From the NCBI RefSeq assembly GCF_014200455.1, contig NZ_JACHBW010000003.1:1-64000 (forward strand): a stretch of DNA of 64,000 bases. Reading direction: 5' to 3'. A program made the translations under genes and the position numbers. Below the pieces are notes generated by a model. It was not told the DNA's origin, did not search any database, and worked only from the letters and a program-made list of their open reading frames with translations. This document shows, piece after piece, positions 9,295 to 19,792 of the stretch. This stretch comes from Paraburkholderia bannensis (GTDB lineage Bacteria > Pseudomonadota > Gammaproteobacteria > Burkholderiales > Burkholderiaceae). The stretch's first letter is position 1. The number at the start of each line of letters is the position of its first letter.

Positions 9295-9328
9295 TGCGGC
9301 CCCTCGAAAGCGGGGCCGCATTTTTTTT
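9295..9328 (+). terminator. Intrinsic terminator between tRNA-Val and thrS
   Basis: A 9-bp stem (TGCGGCCCC at 9295-9303 with GGGGCCGCA at 9312-9320) is followed by eight T. It lies 87 bp upstream of thrS. It probably ends the tRNA-Val transcript. A role as a thrS leader attenuator is possible but unsupported. Confidence 0.88.
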
Positions 9329-9414
9329 CGCCGCGAATTTTCGCGAGTCGCCTTGATGGCGATCTCCCCCGAACACAATACGATGTGCCGCGTGCGGCGC
9401 TTCTGGAGAAAAAC

Positions 9415-11322
9415 ATGGTTGCGATACGTCTGCCCGATGGTTCGGTTCGACAGTACGATCACCCCGTCACGGTTGCCGAAGTGGCGGCTTCGATTGGTGC
9501 CGGCCTCGCCAAGGCGGCGCTCGGCGGCAAGCTCGATGGCGAGCTGGTCGATACGTCGACGCTGATCGATCACGACGCATCGCTGGCTATCGTCACGGAC
9601 AAGGATGTCGACGGTCTCGACATCATCCGTCACTCCACGGCTCACTTGCTGGCCTACGCGGTCAAGGAGTTGTTCCCGGAAGCGCAGGTCACGATCGGCC
9701 CGGTCATCGACAACGGTTTTTACTACGACTTCGCCTATAGCCGTCCCTTCACGCCCGAAGATCTGGAAAAGATCGAAAAGCGCATGCAGGAACTCGCGAA
9801 GAAGGACGAGCCGGTGTCGCGCCGTGTCGTCACGCGCGGCGAGGCGGTCGACTACTTCAAGAGCATCGGCGAGAAGTACAAGGCCGAGATCATCGAGTCG
9901 ATTCCCGGCGATCAGGACATCAAGCTGTACTCGCACGGCAATTTCACGGACCTGTGCCGCGGCCCGCACGTGCCGTCGACGGGCAAGCTCAAGGTCTTCA
10001 AGCTGATGAAGGTCGCGGGCGCGTACTGGCGCGGCGATGCGAAGAACGAGCAACTGCAGCGCATCTACGGCACGGCCTGGACGAAGAAGGAAGATCAGGA
10101 ACTCTATCTTCACAACCTCGAAGAGGCGGAAAAGCGCGACCACCGCAAGCTGGGCAAGCAACTCGACCTGTTCCACATGCAGGACGAGTCGCCGGGCATG
10201 GTGTTCTGGCACCCGAAGGGCTGGACGCTCTGGCAGCAGGTCGAGCAGTACATGCGCGGCCGCCTGCGCGTGGCCGGCTACGATGAAATCAAGACGCCGA
10301 TGATCATGGACCGCTCGCTGTGGGAAGCGTCGGGTCATTGGCAGAACTATCGTGAAAACATGTTCACGACGGAGTCGGAAAAGCGCGACTACGCCGTCAA
10401 GCCGATGAACTGCCCGGGCCACGTCCAGGTGTTCAATCACGGATTGCGTTCGTACCGCGACCTGCCGCTGCGTTACGCGGAATTCGGCTCGTGCCATCGC
10501 AACGAGGCATCGGGCGCGCTGCACGGCCTGATGCGCGTGCGCGGCTTCGTCCAGGACGACGCCCACATCTTCTGTACGGAAGATCAGATCATCGCCGAAT
10601 CGATCGCCTTCAATACGCTGGCGATGAGCGTCTATAAGGACTTCGGCTTCGATCACATCGACATCAAGCTGTCGCTGCGCCCGGATTCGCGCGCCGGCAC
10701 GGATGAAACGTGGGATCGCGCCGAACAGGGCCTGCGCGAAGCGCTGACGGCCTGCGGACTGCAGTGGGAAGAACTGCCGGGCGAGGGCGCGTTCTACGGT
10801 CCGAAGGTCGAGTACCACATCAAGGATGCGCTCGGCCGTTCGTGGCAGTGCGGCACGCTCCAACTCGACATGGTGCTTCCGGAGCGCCTTGGCGCCGAGT
10901 ACGTGGCGGAAGACAACAGCCGCCGCCGCCCGATCATGCTGCACCGTGCAATCCTCGGTTCGATGGAGCGTTTCCTCGGCATTCTGATCGAGCACCACGC
11001 TGGTGCAATGCCGTCCTGGCTGGCTCCGGTGCAGGCCGTTGTGATGAATATTGCGGAAAGTCAGGCCGAATATGCCGCTAATCTGGCCCAATCGTTGCAA
11101 AAACAAGGGGTTAGAGTGCAGGCCGATTTGCGCAACGAGAAAATTAGCTATAAAATACGCGAGCACACGCTTGAGAAGGTCCCGTACCTGCTGGTTGTCG
11201 GCGACAAAGAGCGTGAAGCACAAACGGTAGCCGTGCGTGCCCGTGGCGGTGTCGATCTGGGTGTGATGCCCGTCGATGCCTTTGCTGAGCGTCTGGCGCA
11301 GGACGTCAGGACGTTCAAGTAA
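9415..11322 (+). CDS. thrS: Threonine--tRNA ligase
   Basis: The 635-aa class II synthetase charges tRNA-Thr. It has an N-terminal TGS domain (1-61) and an editing domain with the [11 protein letters not shown] metal/editing motif. The catalytic core has the zinc cysteine in [10 protein letters not shown], motif 2 around [20 protein letters not shown], and motif 3 near the C-terminal part of the core. The C-terminal anticodon-binding domain includes [20 protein letters not shown]. The start at 9415 is chosen from CTGGAGAAAA just upstream and from the conserved [10 protein letters not shown] opening. It heads the thrS-infC-rpmI-rplT-pheST-ihfA block. Confidence 0.97.
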   Translation: MVAIRLPDGSVRQYDHPVTVAEVAASIGAGLAKAALGGKLDGELVDTSTLIDHDASLAIVTDKDVDGLDIIRHSTAHLLAYAVKELFPEAQVTIGPVIDNGFYYDFAYSRPFTPEDLEKIEKRMQELAKKDEPVSRRVVTRGEAVDYFKSIGEKYKAEIIESIPGDQDIKLYSHGNFTDLCRGPHVPSTGKLKVFKLMKVAGAYWRGDAKNEQLQRIYGTAWTKKEDQELYLHNLEEAEKRDHRKLGKQLDLFHMQDESPGMVFWHPKGWTLWQQVEQYMRGRLRVAGYDEIKTPMIMDRSLWEASGHWQNYRENMFTTESEKRDYAVKPMNCPGHVQVFNHGLRSYRDLPLRYAEFGSCHRNEASGALHGLMRVRGFVQDDAHIFCTEDQIIAESIAFNTLAMSVYKDFGFDHIDIKLSLRPDSRAGTDETWDRAEQGLREALTACGLQWEELPGEGAFYGPKVEYHIKDALGRSWQCGTLQLDMVLPERLGAEYVAEDNSRRRPIMLHRAILGSMERFLGILIEHHAGAMPSWLAPVQAVVMNIAESQAEYAANLAQSLQKQGVRVQADLRNEKISYKIREHTLEKVPYLLVVGDKEREAQTVAVRARGGVDLGVMPVDAFAERLAQDVRTFK

Positions 11323-11371
11323 GCCACCTGGCAGCGCGGCTCGTTTTTTTAATTTTTAGAGGAAACGTAAC

Positions 11372-11893
11372 ATCGCTACGGATAAGTCGCATCGCATCAA
11401 CGGTGAAATCACTGCACCCGAGGTGCGTCTCGTCGGAATCGAGAACGAGCCGCTCGGTATTGTAAAGCTGGCTGATGCGTTCCGCATGTCGGAACAGCAA
11501 GACGTCGATCTGGTTGAAATTGCCCCGCAGGCTGTGCCGCCCGTGTGCCGCCTGATGGATTACGGCAAGTTCAAATACCAGGAATCGAAGAAGCAGCACG
11601 AAGCCAAGCTCAAGCAAAAGGTCATCCAGGTCAAGGAAGTCAAATTCCGCCCGGGTACCGACGACGGCGATTACAACGTCAAGCTGCGCAACCTCATCCG
11701 ATTCCTCGATGAGGGCGACAAGACGAAGATCACGTTGCGTTTCCGCGGCCGCGAAATGGCTCACCAGGAAATCGGCATGCGTATGCTTGAGCGCCTGCGC
11801 ACCGACCTCGAAGAAGTCGGTCAGGTCGAGCAGATGCCGAAGATGGAAGGGCGCCAGATGATCATGGTGCTCTCGCCGAAGAAGAAGAAGTGA
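11372..11893 (+). CDS. infC: Translation initiation factor IF-3, ATC start codon
   Basis: The 173-aa IF-3 binds the 30S subunit and enforces start-codon selection. The coding sequence begins at a non-canonical ATC (11372) 8 nt after the ribosome-binding site AGAGGA (11358-11363). The start is placed there because the conserved IF-3 N terminus [12 protein letters not shown] is read only from it; the next usable start (GTG at 11423) would delete it. Rare AUU/AUC starts are the known basis of IF-3 autoregulation, since IF-3 discriminates against its own mRNA. The C-terminal domain ends in [11 protein letters not shown]. It lies 49 bp behind thrS. Confidence 0.95.
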   Translation: MATDKSHRINGEITAPEVRLVGIENEPLGIVKLADAFRMSEQQDVDLVEIAPQAVPPVCRLMDYGKFKYQESKKQHEAKLKQKVIQVKEVKFRPGTDDGDYNVKLRNLIRFLDEGDKTKITLRFRGREMAHQEIGMRMLERLRTDLEEVGQVEQMPKMEGRQMIMVLSPKKKK

Positions 11894-11899
11894 ACCGGC

Positions 11900-11937
11900 G
11901 CGCAGTGTGAAGTGCTCTGCACTTGTGTACACTGCGC
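11900..11937 (+). promoter_or_regulatory. Two-tier hairpin in the infC-rpmI leader
   Basis: An outer 9-bp stem (11900-11908 with 11929-11937) encloses an inner 6-bp stem (11910-11915 with 11919-11924). No T-run follows, so it is not a simple terminator. It sits 7 bp after infC in a 300-bp leader before rpmI. In other bacteria, ribosomal protein L20 represses this operon by binding the leader. The rest of the gap shows no other clear feature. Confidence 0.5.
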
Positions 11938-12193
11938 GACGTCCAGGTTGTTCTCGATGTCTCGCTGGCCCTTTGGCCGGCGCAGACATGCAGCAGGTTC
12001 CGGAAATGGCGCCCGCGCGTCGCACGAAAGTGCGGCAGGCAGGCGCTTTTCCTGAAAGCGGCGGCAAGCTTGTCTTTTATAGAGCAGCCGGTCGCCAAAA
12101 CAAGTGGAGTGGGTTTCGAAGGGCGGTCAAGGGCAATGTGTTCGCACAAGCCAGCCGCACACCCATGTCCATCAAATAAATGGAGTTTTTGTC

Positions 12194-12391
12194 ATGCCCA
12201 AGATGAAGACCAAGAAGAGCGCCGCAAAGCGCTTCGTGGTTCGTCCGGGTGGTACCGTCAAGCGCGGTCAAGCCTTCAAGCGTCACATCCTGACCAAGAA
12301 GACCACCAAGAACAAGCGTCATCTGCGTGGTGCAACGGCCGTTCATGATTCCGATCTGAAGTCCGTGCGCGCAATGCTGCCGTTCGCGTAA
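12194..12391 (+). CDS. rpmI: 50S ribosomal protein L35 (bL35)
   Basis: The 65-aa basic ribosomal protein has the conserved opening [14 protein letters not shown] and the internal KNKRHLRGA segment. The ATG at 12194 is chosen by family alignment; upstream in-frame codons belong to the leader. rplT follows 30 bp later with AAAGGAG before its ATG, as in the standard L35-L20 operon. Confidence 0.97.
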   Translation: MPKMKTKKSAAKRFVVRPGGTVKRGQAFKRHILTKKTTKNKRHLRGATAVHDSDLKSVRAMLPFA

Positions 12392-12421
12392 TCCTCAACC
12401 GACAACTCAAAGGAGCTACTC

Positions 12422-12781
12422 ATGCCTCGAGTCAAACGTGGGGTTACCGCACGGGCCCGCCACAAGAAGATCATCAACCTGGCCAAGGGTTACCGCGGCC
12501 GTCGCAATAACGTCTATCGCATCGCCAAGCAGGCGGTCATGCGCGCAGGCCAATACGCCTATCGCGATCGCCGCAACAAGAAGCGTGTGTTCCGCGCACT
12601 GTGGATCACGCGTATCAATGCAGCGGTGCGTCAGCACGACATGACCTACAGCGTGTTCATCGCTGGCCTGAAGAAGGCTTCGATCGAACTCGACCGCAAG
12701 GTTCTGGCTGACATGGCTGTGTTCGACAAGGCTGCATTTGCTGCGATCGTCAAGCAGGTGAAGGCCGCCGTCGCTGCCTAA
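12422..12781 (+). CDS. rplT: 50S ribosomal protein L20 (bL20)
   Basis: The 119-aa L20 binds 23S rRNA early in 50S assembly and is the usual autoregulator of the rpmI-rplT operon. It opens with [17 protein letters not shown] and contains [17 protein letters not shown], both family-typical. AAAGGAG precedes the ATG. A strong hairpin terminator lies 60 bp beyond the stop. Confidence 0.97.
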   Translation: MPRVKRGVTARARHKKIINLAKGYRGRRNNVYRIAKQAVMRAGQYAYRDRRNKKRVFRALWITRINAAVRQHDMTYSVFIAGLKKASIELDRKVLADMAVFDKAAFAAIVKQVKAAVAA

Positions 12782-12841
12782 GTTCAGGTACTGCGCAGGT
12801 TCGTTGCAGCAGACATTCCGGTTGTTTCGGTGATGCTGCAA

Positions 12842-12879
12842 CAAAAACGGGGCTCCTCACCGAGCCCCGTTTTTGTTGG
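12842..12879 (+). terminator. Strong hairpin terminator after rplT
   Basis: A perfect 14-bp stem (12842-12855 with 12862-12875) has a 6-nt loop. The T-run is part of the 3' arm and runs into GTTGG. The mirror A-run on the 5' arm would allow termination in both directions. A second hairpin (GTTGCAGCA at 12803-12811 with TGCTGCAAC at 12834-12842) abuts it. Confidence 0.88.
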
Positions 12880-13053
12880 TGAAGCGCTTCCTGCGTGCTT
12901 CTCGTTTTATGCGCCGCCTCACGCGGCCCGCTTGGTCGCCTAGCCGCTTCATGCCGTGCCTTCATGTCGTCGCGATCGTGCGTCACACTCGCACACCGCG
13001 GCGTGCCGGGCACCGCTCAAGTCTCAAACACTGACGCTGAAAAGATGGGATCA

Positions 13054-14067
13054 ATGGATCTGGACCAGATTGTCGCCGACGCGCAAACCGCCTTCGCTTC
13101 CGCACCCGACGTCAACACGCTCGAAAACGAGAAGGCTCGTTTTCTGGGTAAGTCAGGCGCGCTGACCGAACTGCTCAAGGGTCTTGGCAAGCTCGACCCG
13201 GAAACGCGCAAGACCGAAGGTGCGCGCATCAACGCCGTCAAGCAGCAGGTGGAAGCCGCGCTGAACGCGCGCCGCCAGGCGCTTGCCGACGCGCTGCTGA
13301 ACCAGCGTCTCGCCTCCGAGGCGATCGACGTCACGCTGCCGGGCCGCGGCTTGGGCACGGGCAGCCTGCATCCGGTGATGCAGACGTGGGAACGTGTCGA
13401 GCAGATCTTCGGCTCGATTGGCTTCGACGTGGCCGACGGTCCCGAAATCGAAACCGACTGGTTCAATTTCACCGCGCTCAACAGCCCGGAAAACCATCCG
13501 GCGCGTTCGATGCAGGACACGTTCTACGTGGACGGCAAGGACGCCGATGGCCGTCAGCTGCTGTTGCGCACGCACACCAGCCCGATGCAGGTGCGTTACG
13601 CGCGCACCCACACGCCGCCGATCAAGGTGATCGTTCCGGGCCGCACGTATCGCGTGGACAGCGACGCCACCCACTCGCCGATGTTCAACCAGGTCGAAGG
13701 CCTGTGGATTGAAGAAAACATCAGCTTCGCGGATCTGAAGGGCGTCTACACGGACTTCCTGAAGAAGTTCTTCGAGCGCGACGACATCAAGGTGCGCTTC
13801 CGTCCGTCGTACTTCCCGTTCACGGAACCGTCGGCGGAAATCGACATGATGTTCGAGCAGGGCAAGAACGCCGGCAAATGGCTCGAAATCTCGGGCTCGG
13901 GCCAGGTGCATCCGACCGTGATCCGCAACATGGGTCTCGACCCGGAGCGCTACATCGGCTTTGCGTTTGGCAGCGGGCTCGAGCGCCTGACGATGCTGCG
14001 TTATGGCGTGCAGGATCTGCGCCTGTTCTTCGAAGGCGATCTGCGCTTCCTGCGCCAGTTCGCTTAA
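13054..14067 (+). CDS. pheS: Phenylalanine--tRNA ligase alpha subunit
   Basis: The 337-aa alpha subunit carries the catalytic class II core of the heterotetrameric PheRS. The N-terminal coiled coil ([20 protein letters not shown]) binds tRNA. The core includes [41 protein letters not shown] and motif 3 [17 protein letters not shown]. The start MDLDQI at 13054 matches the lineage's PheS; an in-frame ATG at 13045 would add three residues. It is separated from rplT by a terminator, so it may rely on its own promoter or on read-through. No Phe-rich leader peptide was seen. Confidence 0.96.
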   Translation: MDLDQIVADAQTAFASAPDVNTLENEKARFLGKSGALTELLKGLGKLDPETRKTEGARINAVKQQVEAALNARRQALADALLNQRLASEAIDVTLPGRGLGTGSLHPVMQTWERVEQIFGSIGFDVADGPEIETDWFNFTALNSPENHPARSMQDTFYVDGKDADGRQLLLRTHTSPMQVRYARTHTPPIKVIVPGRTYRVDSDATHSPMFNQVEGLWIEENISFADLKGVYTDFLKKFFERDDIKVRFRPSYFPFTEPSAEIDMMFEQGKNAGKWLEISGSGQVHPTVIRNMGLDPERYIGFAFGSGLERLTMLRYGVQDLRLFFEGDLRFLRQFA

Positions 14068-14187
14068 GTCGAAGCGGCGCCGCAGCGACGACTTCGCTTG
14101 CAGGGCGCGAGGCGGACGCAGCACCTCGACATGGTGCGCGAGAACCCGCTTCGCGACGGTCACAATCTGTCTGGAACGTAAAACCAC

Positions 14188-16632
14188 ATGCTATTCCCCG
14201 AATCCTGGCTGAGAAGCTTTGTCGATCCGAAGCTCACGACCGATGAGCTGGCCCACGCCCTCACCATGGCCGGCCTCGAAGTCGAAGGCCTGCGCCCGGC
14301 CGCGCCGCCCACCACGAAGATCGTCGTGGGCCAGGTGCTGGAAGTCGTGAAGCACCCGGACGCGGACAAGCTCAACGTCTGTCAGGTCGACGCCGGTACC
14401 GGCGCGACGCTGCAGATCGTCTGCGGCGCGCCCAACGTCGCGCCCGGCATCAAGGTGCCCGTCGCACTCGTGGGCGCGGAGCTTCCGCCCGCGGAAGAGG
14501 GCGGCAAGCCGTTCGCGATCAAGCTCTCGAAGCTGCGTGGCGTGGAAAGCCAGGGCATGCTGTGCTCGGCGCGCGAACTCAAGCTCTCGGAAGATCACAG
14601 CGGCCTGATGATCCTGCCGGAAGATCAGCCGATCGGCCAGGACATCCGCGAAGCGTTGAACCTCGACGACACCATCTTCGAAATCAAGCTCACGCCGAAC
14701 AAGGCCGATTGCCTTTCGGTGTATGGCGTCGCGCGCGAAACCGCCGCGATAACCGGCGCGCCGCTGCAGGCGCCGGTGTTCCCGAAGGTGGAAGTCAAGC
14801 TCAACGAAACGTTGCCCGTGAAGATTTCGGCGCCGGACCTGTGCGGCCGTTTCTCGGGCCGCGTGATCCGCAGCGTGAACGCGCACGCGAAGACGCCGGC
14901 GTGGATGGTTCAGCGCCTCGAACGTGCCGGCCAGCGCAGCATCTCGGCGCTCGTCGACATCTCGAACTATGTGATGCTCGAACTCGGCCGTCCGTCGCAC
15001 GTGTTCGATCTCGACAAGATCCACGGCTCGATGGACGTGCGCTGGGGCAAGAAGGGCGAACAGCTCAAGCTGCTCAATGGCAACACCGTCGAAGTCGATG
15101 AAACCGTGGGCGTGATCGCCGACGAACGCGAGATCGAAAGCCTCGCGGGCATCATGGGCGGCGACAGCACCGCCGTCACGCTCGACACGAAAAACATCTA
15201 TCTGGAAGCCGCATTCTGGTGGCCGGATGCGATTCGTGGCCGCTCGCGCCGCTACAACTTCTCGACCGATGCAGGTCATCGTTTCGAGCGCGGCGTGGAC
15301 TGGTCGACGACCGTCGAACACATCGAGCGCATCACGCAACTGATCCTCGACATCTGCGGCGGCGAAGCCGGCCCGATCGACGGCCAGACCGTGAACGTTC
15401 CGCAACGCGCGCCGGTGAAGATGCGCGTGGCGCGTGCGAACCGCATTATCGGCGTGAAGATTGGCGCGGACGAGATCGCTCAGATCTTCACGCGTCTGGG
15501 TCTCACGTTCGAACGCGATGGCGATGCCTCGTTCAGCGTCACGCCGCCGCCGTATCGCTTCGACATCGAGATCGAAGAAGACCTGATCGAAGAAGTCGCG
15601 CGTATCTACGGCGTCGAAAACATTCCGGCGCTGCCGCCGGTCGCACGCAGCGAAATGCGCGCGACCAACGAAACGCGCCGCTCGATCCACGCGATCCGTC
15701 ACGCGATTGCTGCACGCGATTACGCCGAAACCATCAACTTCAGCTTCGTCGACGCCGAGTGGGAGCTGGACTTCGCGGGCAACACGAATCCGGTCAAGCT
15801 GCTGAACCCGATCGCGAGCCAGCTCTCGGTGATGCGCACGACGCTCATCGGCAGCCTCATCAACGTGCTGCGCCACAACCTCAACCGCCGCGCGGATCGC
15901 GTGCGCGTGTTCGAAGCGGGCCGCGTGTTCCTGCACGATCCGTCGATCAAGGCGAGCGAGATGACGGTGGAAGGTTTCGCGCAACCGAAGATGATCGGCG
16001 CGCTCGCTTACGGTCCCGCGCTCGACGAGCAGTGGGGCGCGCAAACGCGCGGCGTGGACTTCTTCGATGTGAAGGGCGATCTCGAAGCGCTGTTCGCGAA
16101 CCTGGGCGCCGCGAAGACGCCGCGTTTCGTGAAGGCCGAGCATCCCGCGCTGCATCCGGGACGCAGTGCGCGCGTGGAAGTCGATGGCCGCGCCGTGGGC
16201 TGGATTGGCGAGCTGCATCCGCGCTGGATGCAGAAGTATGACCTGCCGCACGCACCGATCGTCTTCGAAGTGGAAGCGGACGCACTGATGGCGCGCGATC
16301 TGCCGACGCCCACCGAGGTATCGAAATTCCCGCCGGTGCGACGCGATATCGCAGTGGTCGTCGATCAGAAGATCGAGGTCCAGGCGCTGCTCGACGAGCT
16401 CCACAAGGGCATGCAGGACGAGCCCGCGCGGATTGTGCAGAGGGTTGCGTTGTTCGATGAATTTCGTGCAAAATCAAATACTTCCGGACTTGGCGCGGAC
16501 GAGAAAAGCCTTGCCTTCCGGGTGACCCTGCAAGATACTGGCGGGACCCTTCAGGACGAAACGGTCGATGCGGCCATCAAGTCCCTGGTGGATCGCCTGG
16601 CTCGAGTGTTTGGCGCCCGGTTGCGCGGATAA
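14188..16632 (+). CDS. pheT: Phenylalanine--tRNA ligase beta subunit
   Basis: The 814-aa beta subunit supplies tRNA binding and editing. The order is an EMAP/OB tRNA-binding domain (about 40-150, [20 protein letters not shown]), the B3/B4 editing domain (about 210-390), the B5 domain (about 400-475), a core-like region, and a C-terminal FDX-ACB domain (about 720-813, [14 protein letters not shown]). It starts 120 bp after pheS with a family-typical MLFPESWL opening. ihfA follows 100 bp downstream. Confidence 0.96.
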   Translation: MLFPESWLRSFVDPKLTTDELAHALTMAGLEVEGLRPAAPPTTKIVVGQVLEVVKHPDADKLNVCQVDAGTGATLQIVCGAPNVAPGIKVPVALVGAELPPAEEGGKPFAIKLSKLRGVESQGMLCSARELKLSEDHSGLMILPEDQPIGQDIREALNLDDTIFEIKLTPNKADCLSVYGVARETAAITGAPLQAPVFPKVEVKLNETLPVKISAPDLCGRFSGRVIRSVNAHAKTPAWMVQRLERAGQRSISALVDISNYVMLELGRPSHVFDLDKIHGSMDVRWGKKGEQLKLLNGNTVEVDETVGVIADEREIESLAGIMGGDSTAVTLDTKNIYLEAAFWWPDAIRGRSRRYNFSTDAGHRFERGVDWSTTVEHIERITQLILDICGGEAGPIDGQTVNVPQRAPVKMRVARANRIIGVKIGADEIAQIFTRLGLTFERDGDASFSVTPPPYRFDIEIEEDLIEEVARIYGVENIPALPPVARSEMRATNETRRSIHAIRHAIAARDYAETINFSFVDAEWELDFAGNTNPVKLLNPIASQLSVMRTTLIGSLINVLRHNLNRRADRVRVFEAGRVFLHDPSIKASEMTVEGFAQPKMIGALAYGPALDEQWGAQTRGVDFFDVKGDLEALFANLGAAKTPRFVKAEHPALHPGRSARVEVDGRAVGWIGELHPRWMQKYDLPHAPIVFEVEADALMARDLPTPTEVSKFPPVRRDIAVVVDQKIEVQALLDELHKGMQDEPARIVQRVALFDEFRAKSNTSGLGADEKSLAFRVTLQDTGGTLQDETVDAAIKSLVDRLARVFGARLRG

Positions 16633-16732
16633 GCCTCCCGGCTCATCACGTACCGACATGGCTTCCGGTTTGCGAGGTTGCAGAGGTTGCATTCACACCT
16701 TGGCAACCGGAAGCGCGCCATAGCAAAGATAG

Positions 16733-17143
16733 ATGAACGAAATGAACTCGAGTGATTTCGAAGCCCTTCTCGCGGCACAGCGTAGCGCCATGATTCGCGA
16801 TATTCCTGCCCCGTCGGCAAGTGCCGCGAACGATACGCCCACGCTGACCAAAGCCGAACTCGCGGAACTGCTGTTCGACAACGTCGGACTGAACAAGCGC
16901 GAAGCCAAGGACATGGTCGAAGCGTTCTTCGAAGTGATTCGCGACGCGCTTGAAAGCGGTGACAGCGTGAAGCTCTCGGGCTTCGGCAATTTTCAGTTGC
17001 GCGACAAGCCGCAACGCCCGGGCCGCAACCCGAAGACCGGCGAAGCGATTCCTATCGCCGCACGCCGCGTGGTGACGTTCCACGCGAGCCAGAAGCTCAA
17101 GGCCCTGGTGGAAAGCGGCGCCGAGGCAAGCTTCCCGCGCTGA
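16733..17143 (+). CDS. ihfA: Integration host factor subunit alpha
   Basis: The 136-aa HU/IHF-fold subunit bends DNA as a heterodimer with IHF-beta. The core runs from [20 protein letters not shown], and the DNA-clamping arm contains the proline in [14 protein letters not shown]. It is about 35 residues longer at the N terminus than the E. coli protein; such extensions are common in Burkholderiaceae. A shorter start cannot be excluded: residue M4, or an ATG inside the extension. The position behind pheT is conserved widely. Confidence 0.93.
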   Translation: MNEMNSSDFEALLAAQRSAMIRDIPAPSASAANDTPTLTKAELAELLFDNVGLNKREAKDMVEAFFEVIRDALESGDSVKLSGFGNFQLRDKPQRPGRNPKTGEAIPIAARRVVTFHASQKLKALVESGAEASFPR

Positions 17144-17285
17144 TCAACGGAAGCGATCGATCAAGGCATCAATGCGCGCGATGATCCGCGCGCGCCCGCA
17201 CGGGTGAATGCAGCGGGTGTGACTGGCAACAACGGACTCTGGCGGCGACGCCATTTTGCGCAACCACCACGACGGCAACCCGGCG

Positions 17286-17684
17286 ATGACATCGACAATC
17301 GAAAAGGTCGTCTTGCCTCCGATACCCGCCAAGCGCTACTTCACGATCGGCGAAGTGAGCGAGTTGTGCGGAGTGAAGCCCCATGTGCTGCGATATTGGG
17401 AGCAGGAGTTCACGCAGTTGAAGCCGGTCAAGCGCCGCGGCAACCGGCGCTATTACCAGCATCACGAAGTTCTGTTGATCCGGCGCATTCGTGAATTGCT
17501 CTACGAACAAGGCTTCACGATCAACGGCGCACGCAACCGGCTCGACTCGCACGGCGCGGCGGTGGGAGAGCCTGCAGCAGGCGACATGGAAGACGTGCCG
17601 GTGAGCGAAGGCAATATGGCGAGCGTCGATGTCGACCAGTTGCGCAAGGAACTGCTGCACGTGCTCGATTTGCTTGGGCGCTAG
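17286..17684 (+). CDS. MerR family transcriptional regulator (ihfA-linked)
   Basis: The 132-aa MerR-type regulator has an N-terminal winged helix-turn-helix (YFTIGEVSELCGVKPHVLRY, then RRGNRRYYQHHEVLLIRRIR) at about residues 16-75 and a short C-terminal helical tail. It lacks the cysteines of metal-sensing MerR proteins. The start MTSTIEK at 17286 is preferred over an upstream in-frame ATG at 17256. It always seems to sit between ihfA and a tRNA-Pro in this lineage. The effector is unknown. Confidence 0.9.
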   Translation: MTSTIEKVVLPPIPAKRYFTIGEVSELCGVKPHVLRYWEQEFTQLKPVKRRGNRRYYQHHEVLLIRRIRELLYEQGFTINGARNRLDSHGAAVGEPAAGDMEDVPVSEGNMASVDVDQLRKELLHVLDLLGR

Positions 17685-17746
17685 GCATTGCGAGTGCCTT
17701 CTTTAGGCGATGCAAAGATTCTTTCCGACGAAATGCATTTCAGCCA

Positions 17747-17775
17747 TTCAAATCGGCAAAAGGGTCTGTTATACT
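17747..17775 (+). promoter_or_regulatory. Promoter of tRNA-Pro
   Basis: TTCAAA (17747-17752) and TATACT (17770-17775) are separated by 17 bp and lie just upstream of the tRNA. Confidence 0.65.
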
Positions 17776-17785
17776 TTCTAGCTCT

Positions 17786-17862
<77 letters not shown>

Positions 17863-17870
17863 GAAGTCAG

Positions 17871-17904
17871 AACCCGCACGGTGTCAAAACCGTGCGGGTT
17901 TTTT
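17871..17904 (+). terminator. Intrinsic terminator of tRNA-Pro
   Basis: A perfect 12-bp stem (17871-17882 with 17889-17900) has the loop GTCAAA and runs into a T-tract. Confidence 0.92.
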
Positions 17905-17951
17905 CATTTGCAGCGCGAAAAAGCACAGCAATCGGGACGCGTCGCACCCTT

Positions 17952-18320
17952 TCACCGCGCTTCAACAAACTCCACCACCTCGCCACTATCGCGCTTGAGG
18001 AACATATTGCTGCCCTTCATGCGCACGTCATTGCACGAATAAGCGATCTTGCTGCCCTTGCTGCAGACCTTGCCGTCCTGGGCCTGCCAGTCGCCGTGAT
18101 CGGCGAATCCCTTGCTCGATTTGAAGTCGTAGTTGCCGCTGCCGTCGTACTGCACATGCCACATGCTGCCATCGGCGAGTTTGATGTCGAACGCCTTGCC
18201 GCTCAGATGCTGCTGGATATCGGCGGCGCTGGGCGTGGTGGCATCGGCGGGGAATCCGCTGCCTTGAGCAAACGCAATCGCTGCGGGCAGCAGGAGCAGG
18301 GTGGCAAGCCGGGTCTTCAT
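17952..18320 (-). CDS. Small exported protein, unknown function
   Basis: The 122-aa protein has a clear Sec signal peptide (MKTRLATLLLLPAAIAFAQG). The mature domain has strand-rich segments (MWHVQYDGSGNYDF, HGDWQAQDGKVCSKGSKI) and two cysteines (in KVCSKG and YSCND) that could form a disulfide. The architecture resembles small periplasmic DUF995-like proteins, but I cannot assign it firmly. The start at 18320 is chosen because it begins the signal peptide and is preceded by AAGGAGA. It converges on the tRNA-Pro terminator. Confidence 0.75.
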   Translation of the reverse strand: MKTRLATLLLLPAAIAFAQGSGFPADATTPSAADIQQHLSGKAFDIKLADGSMWHVQYDGSGNYDFKSSKGFADHGDWQAQDGKVCSKGSKIAYSCNDVRMKGSNMFLKRDSGEVVEFVEAR

Positions 18321-18828
18321 CTCGATTCTCCTTGGACTCGGCGCCGGCGAATCCGTCCGGGGCAGACACGCCGGACGGGGCGAGAAGTCAACCGGCAATC
18401 GGTTAGCGGCAAGCCGGCAAGGGCGCCGAGGCCTCAATCTACGCTAGCGGTTCAGCCCGTTATGTGGGCTGGCGCACACTGCACCGGGCCAGCGCGACCG
18501 TTGCTAACGCCTCGAATTCAAAGAGTCAGTGCCGCATCCGGTGAGCATGAGAGCGCAAGATTCGGCTGTTAGTTTTTCTCACATATCGATGAGAATCATT
18601 CGCTAGGAGAGATACGCCGCGCACCTTACGATTAGCGCAATTCCGCCGGTGTTTCTGTCACGTTCCGCATGCCGCCGTTATGGCTGCGCCATGCGGGTCT
18701 TGCGCATTCTGTCCTGCGGCAGATGCGGGCATGCCGGGACGCCTCGGCCAGACGGCATCGGGCGCGAAAAGAACAAGGCATCACCAGGCATATCCAGGCA
18801 TAACCGAGCGCTCCCCAGCGCTATCCCC
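18321..18828. other. 508-bp intergenic region with a possible Fur-like site
   Basis: This gap lies between the divergent small exported protein and the EamA gene. The only structured element seen is a TTCTCA...TGAGAA inverted repeat running into GAGAATCATTCGC (18577-18604), loosely like a Fur box. No convincing coding frame was found. Confidence 0.4.
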
Positions 18829-19767
18829 ATGAATCCGATTCAACTCGCACAGCTCGTTTTTCTCGCTTCCCTGTGGGGCAGCTCGTTTCTTTTCATTCGC
18901 GTAGGCGTCGGCGATCTGGGCGTGGCGCCACTGATGGCGCTGCGCATCGGCATCGGCGCGCTGTTCCTGCTGCTGGTGCTGTTCTCGCGCCGGCCGCCGC
19001 GCGAGGCGCTGGCCACGCTGCGTGAGCGCGCCGGGCCGCTGCTGGTGGTGGGCATCCTCAACTCGGCTGCGCCGTTCTGTCTGTTCGCGTGGGCTGAACT
19101 TACGCTCTCCGCGGGTGTGACCTCCGTGATCAACGCGACCACCCCGTTGTTCGGCGCGGTGGTGGCCTATTTCTGGCTCAAGGACCGTCTGAGCGGCCTG
19201 CGAGTGGCCGGCCTGGTGATCGGTTTTCTGGGCGTGCTGGCTTTGGTCTGGGATCAGATCGCCACGCGCGCCGGTGACGGCGCGAGCACGTCGGCGACCT
19301 TGCTGGCGGCGCTTGCCGCGCTGGTGGCGGCAGCGCTCTATGGCGTGGCGGCCAGCCTCACCAAGCGTCATCTGACCGGCGTCGATCCGCTCACGGTCGC
19401 GGCGGGCACCATGACCGCCGCGGCCATCGTGCTCGCGCCGTTCGCGGTCGTCACATGGCCGCACGCCGCGGTGTCGCTGCACGCGTGGGGCTCGGCGATC
19501 GCACTCGGCGTCGTCTGTACCGGCATCGCGTATCTGATGTTTTTCCGTTTGATCGCGGCGATTGGCCCGGCGCGCACCATCACCGTGACCTTCGTCATTC
19601 CCATCTTCGGCATTCTGTGGGGCGCGCTGTTCCTGGGTGAACGCGTATCGATCGGCATGGTTGAGGCCTGCTTCACGATTCTCGTCGGGACGGCGCTTGC
19701 TACCGGCTTTATCAAGCGTCTGCCCGGCTTCGGTCCGCGCGCGGATCGCGCCGGCGCCAAACAGTAA
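18829..19767 (+). CDS. EamA/DMT family permease
   Basis: The 312-aa drug/metabolite-transporter permease has ten predicted hydrophobic segments in two EamA repeats. The first opens with FLASLWGSSFLFIRVGV and the second near residue 155. The typical SAGVTSVINATTPLFGAVVAYF stretch closes the first half, and FLGERVSIGMVEACFTILVG the second. The start at 18829 is set by the membrane-protein N terminus; upstream in-frame codons look non-coding. The substrate is unknown; many relatives export amino acids or metabolites. Confidence 0.9.
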   Translation: MNPIQLAQLVFLASLWGSSFLFIRVGVGDLGVAPLMALRIGIGALFLLLVLFSRRPPREALATLRERAGPLLVVGILNSAAPFCLFAWAELTLSAGVTSVINATTPLFGAVVAYFWLKDRLSGLRVAGLVIGFLGVLALVWDQIATRAGDGASTSATLLAALAALVAAALYGVAASLTKRHLTGVDPLTVAAGTMTAAAIVLAPFAVVTWPHAAVSLHAWGSAIALGVVCTGIAYLMFFRLIAAIGPARTITVTFVIPIFGILWGALFLGERVSIGMVEACFTILVGTALATGFIKRLPGFGPRADRAGAKQ

Positions 19768-19792
19768 AGTCGGGGCAAACCGCGCTTCATTA

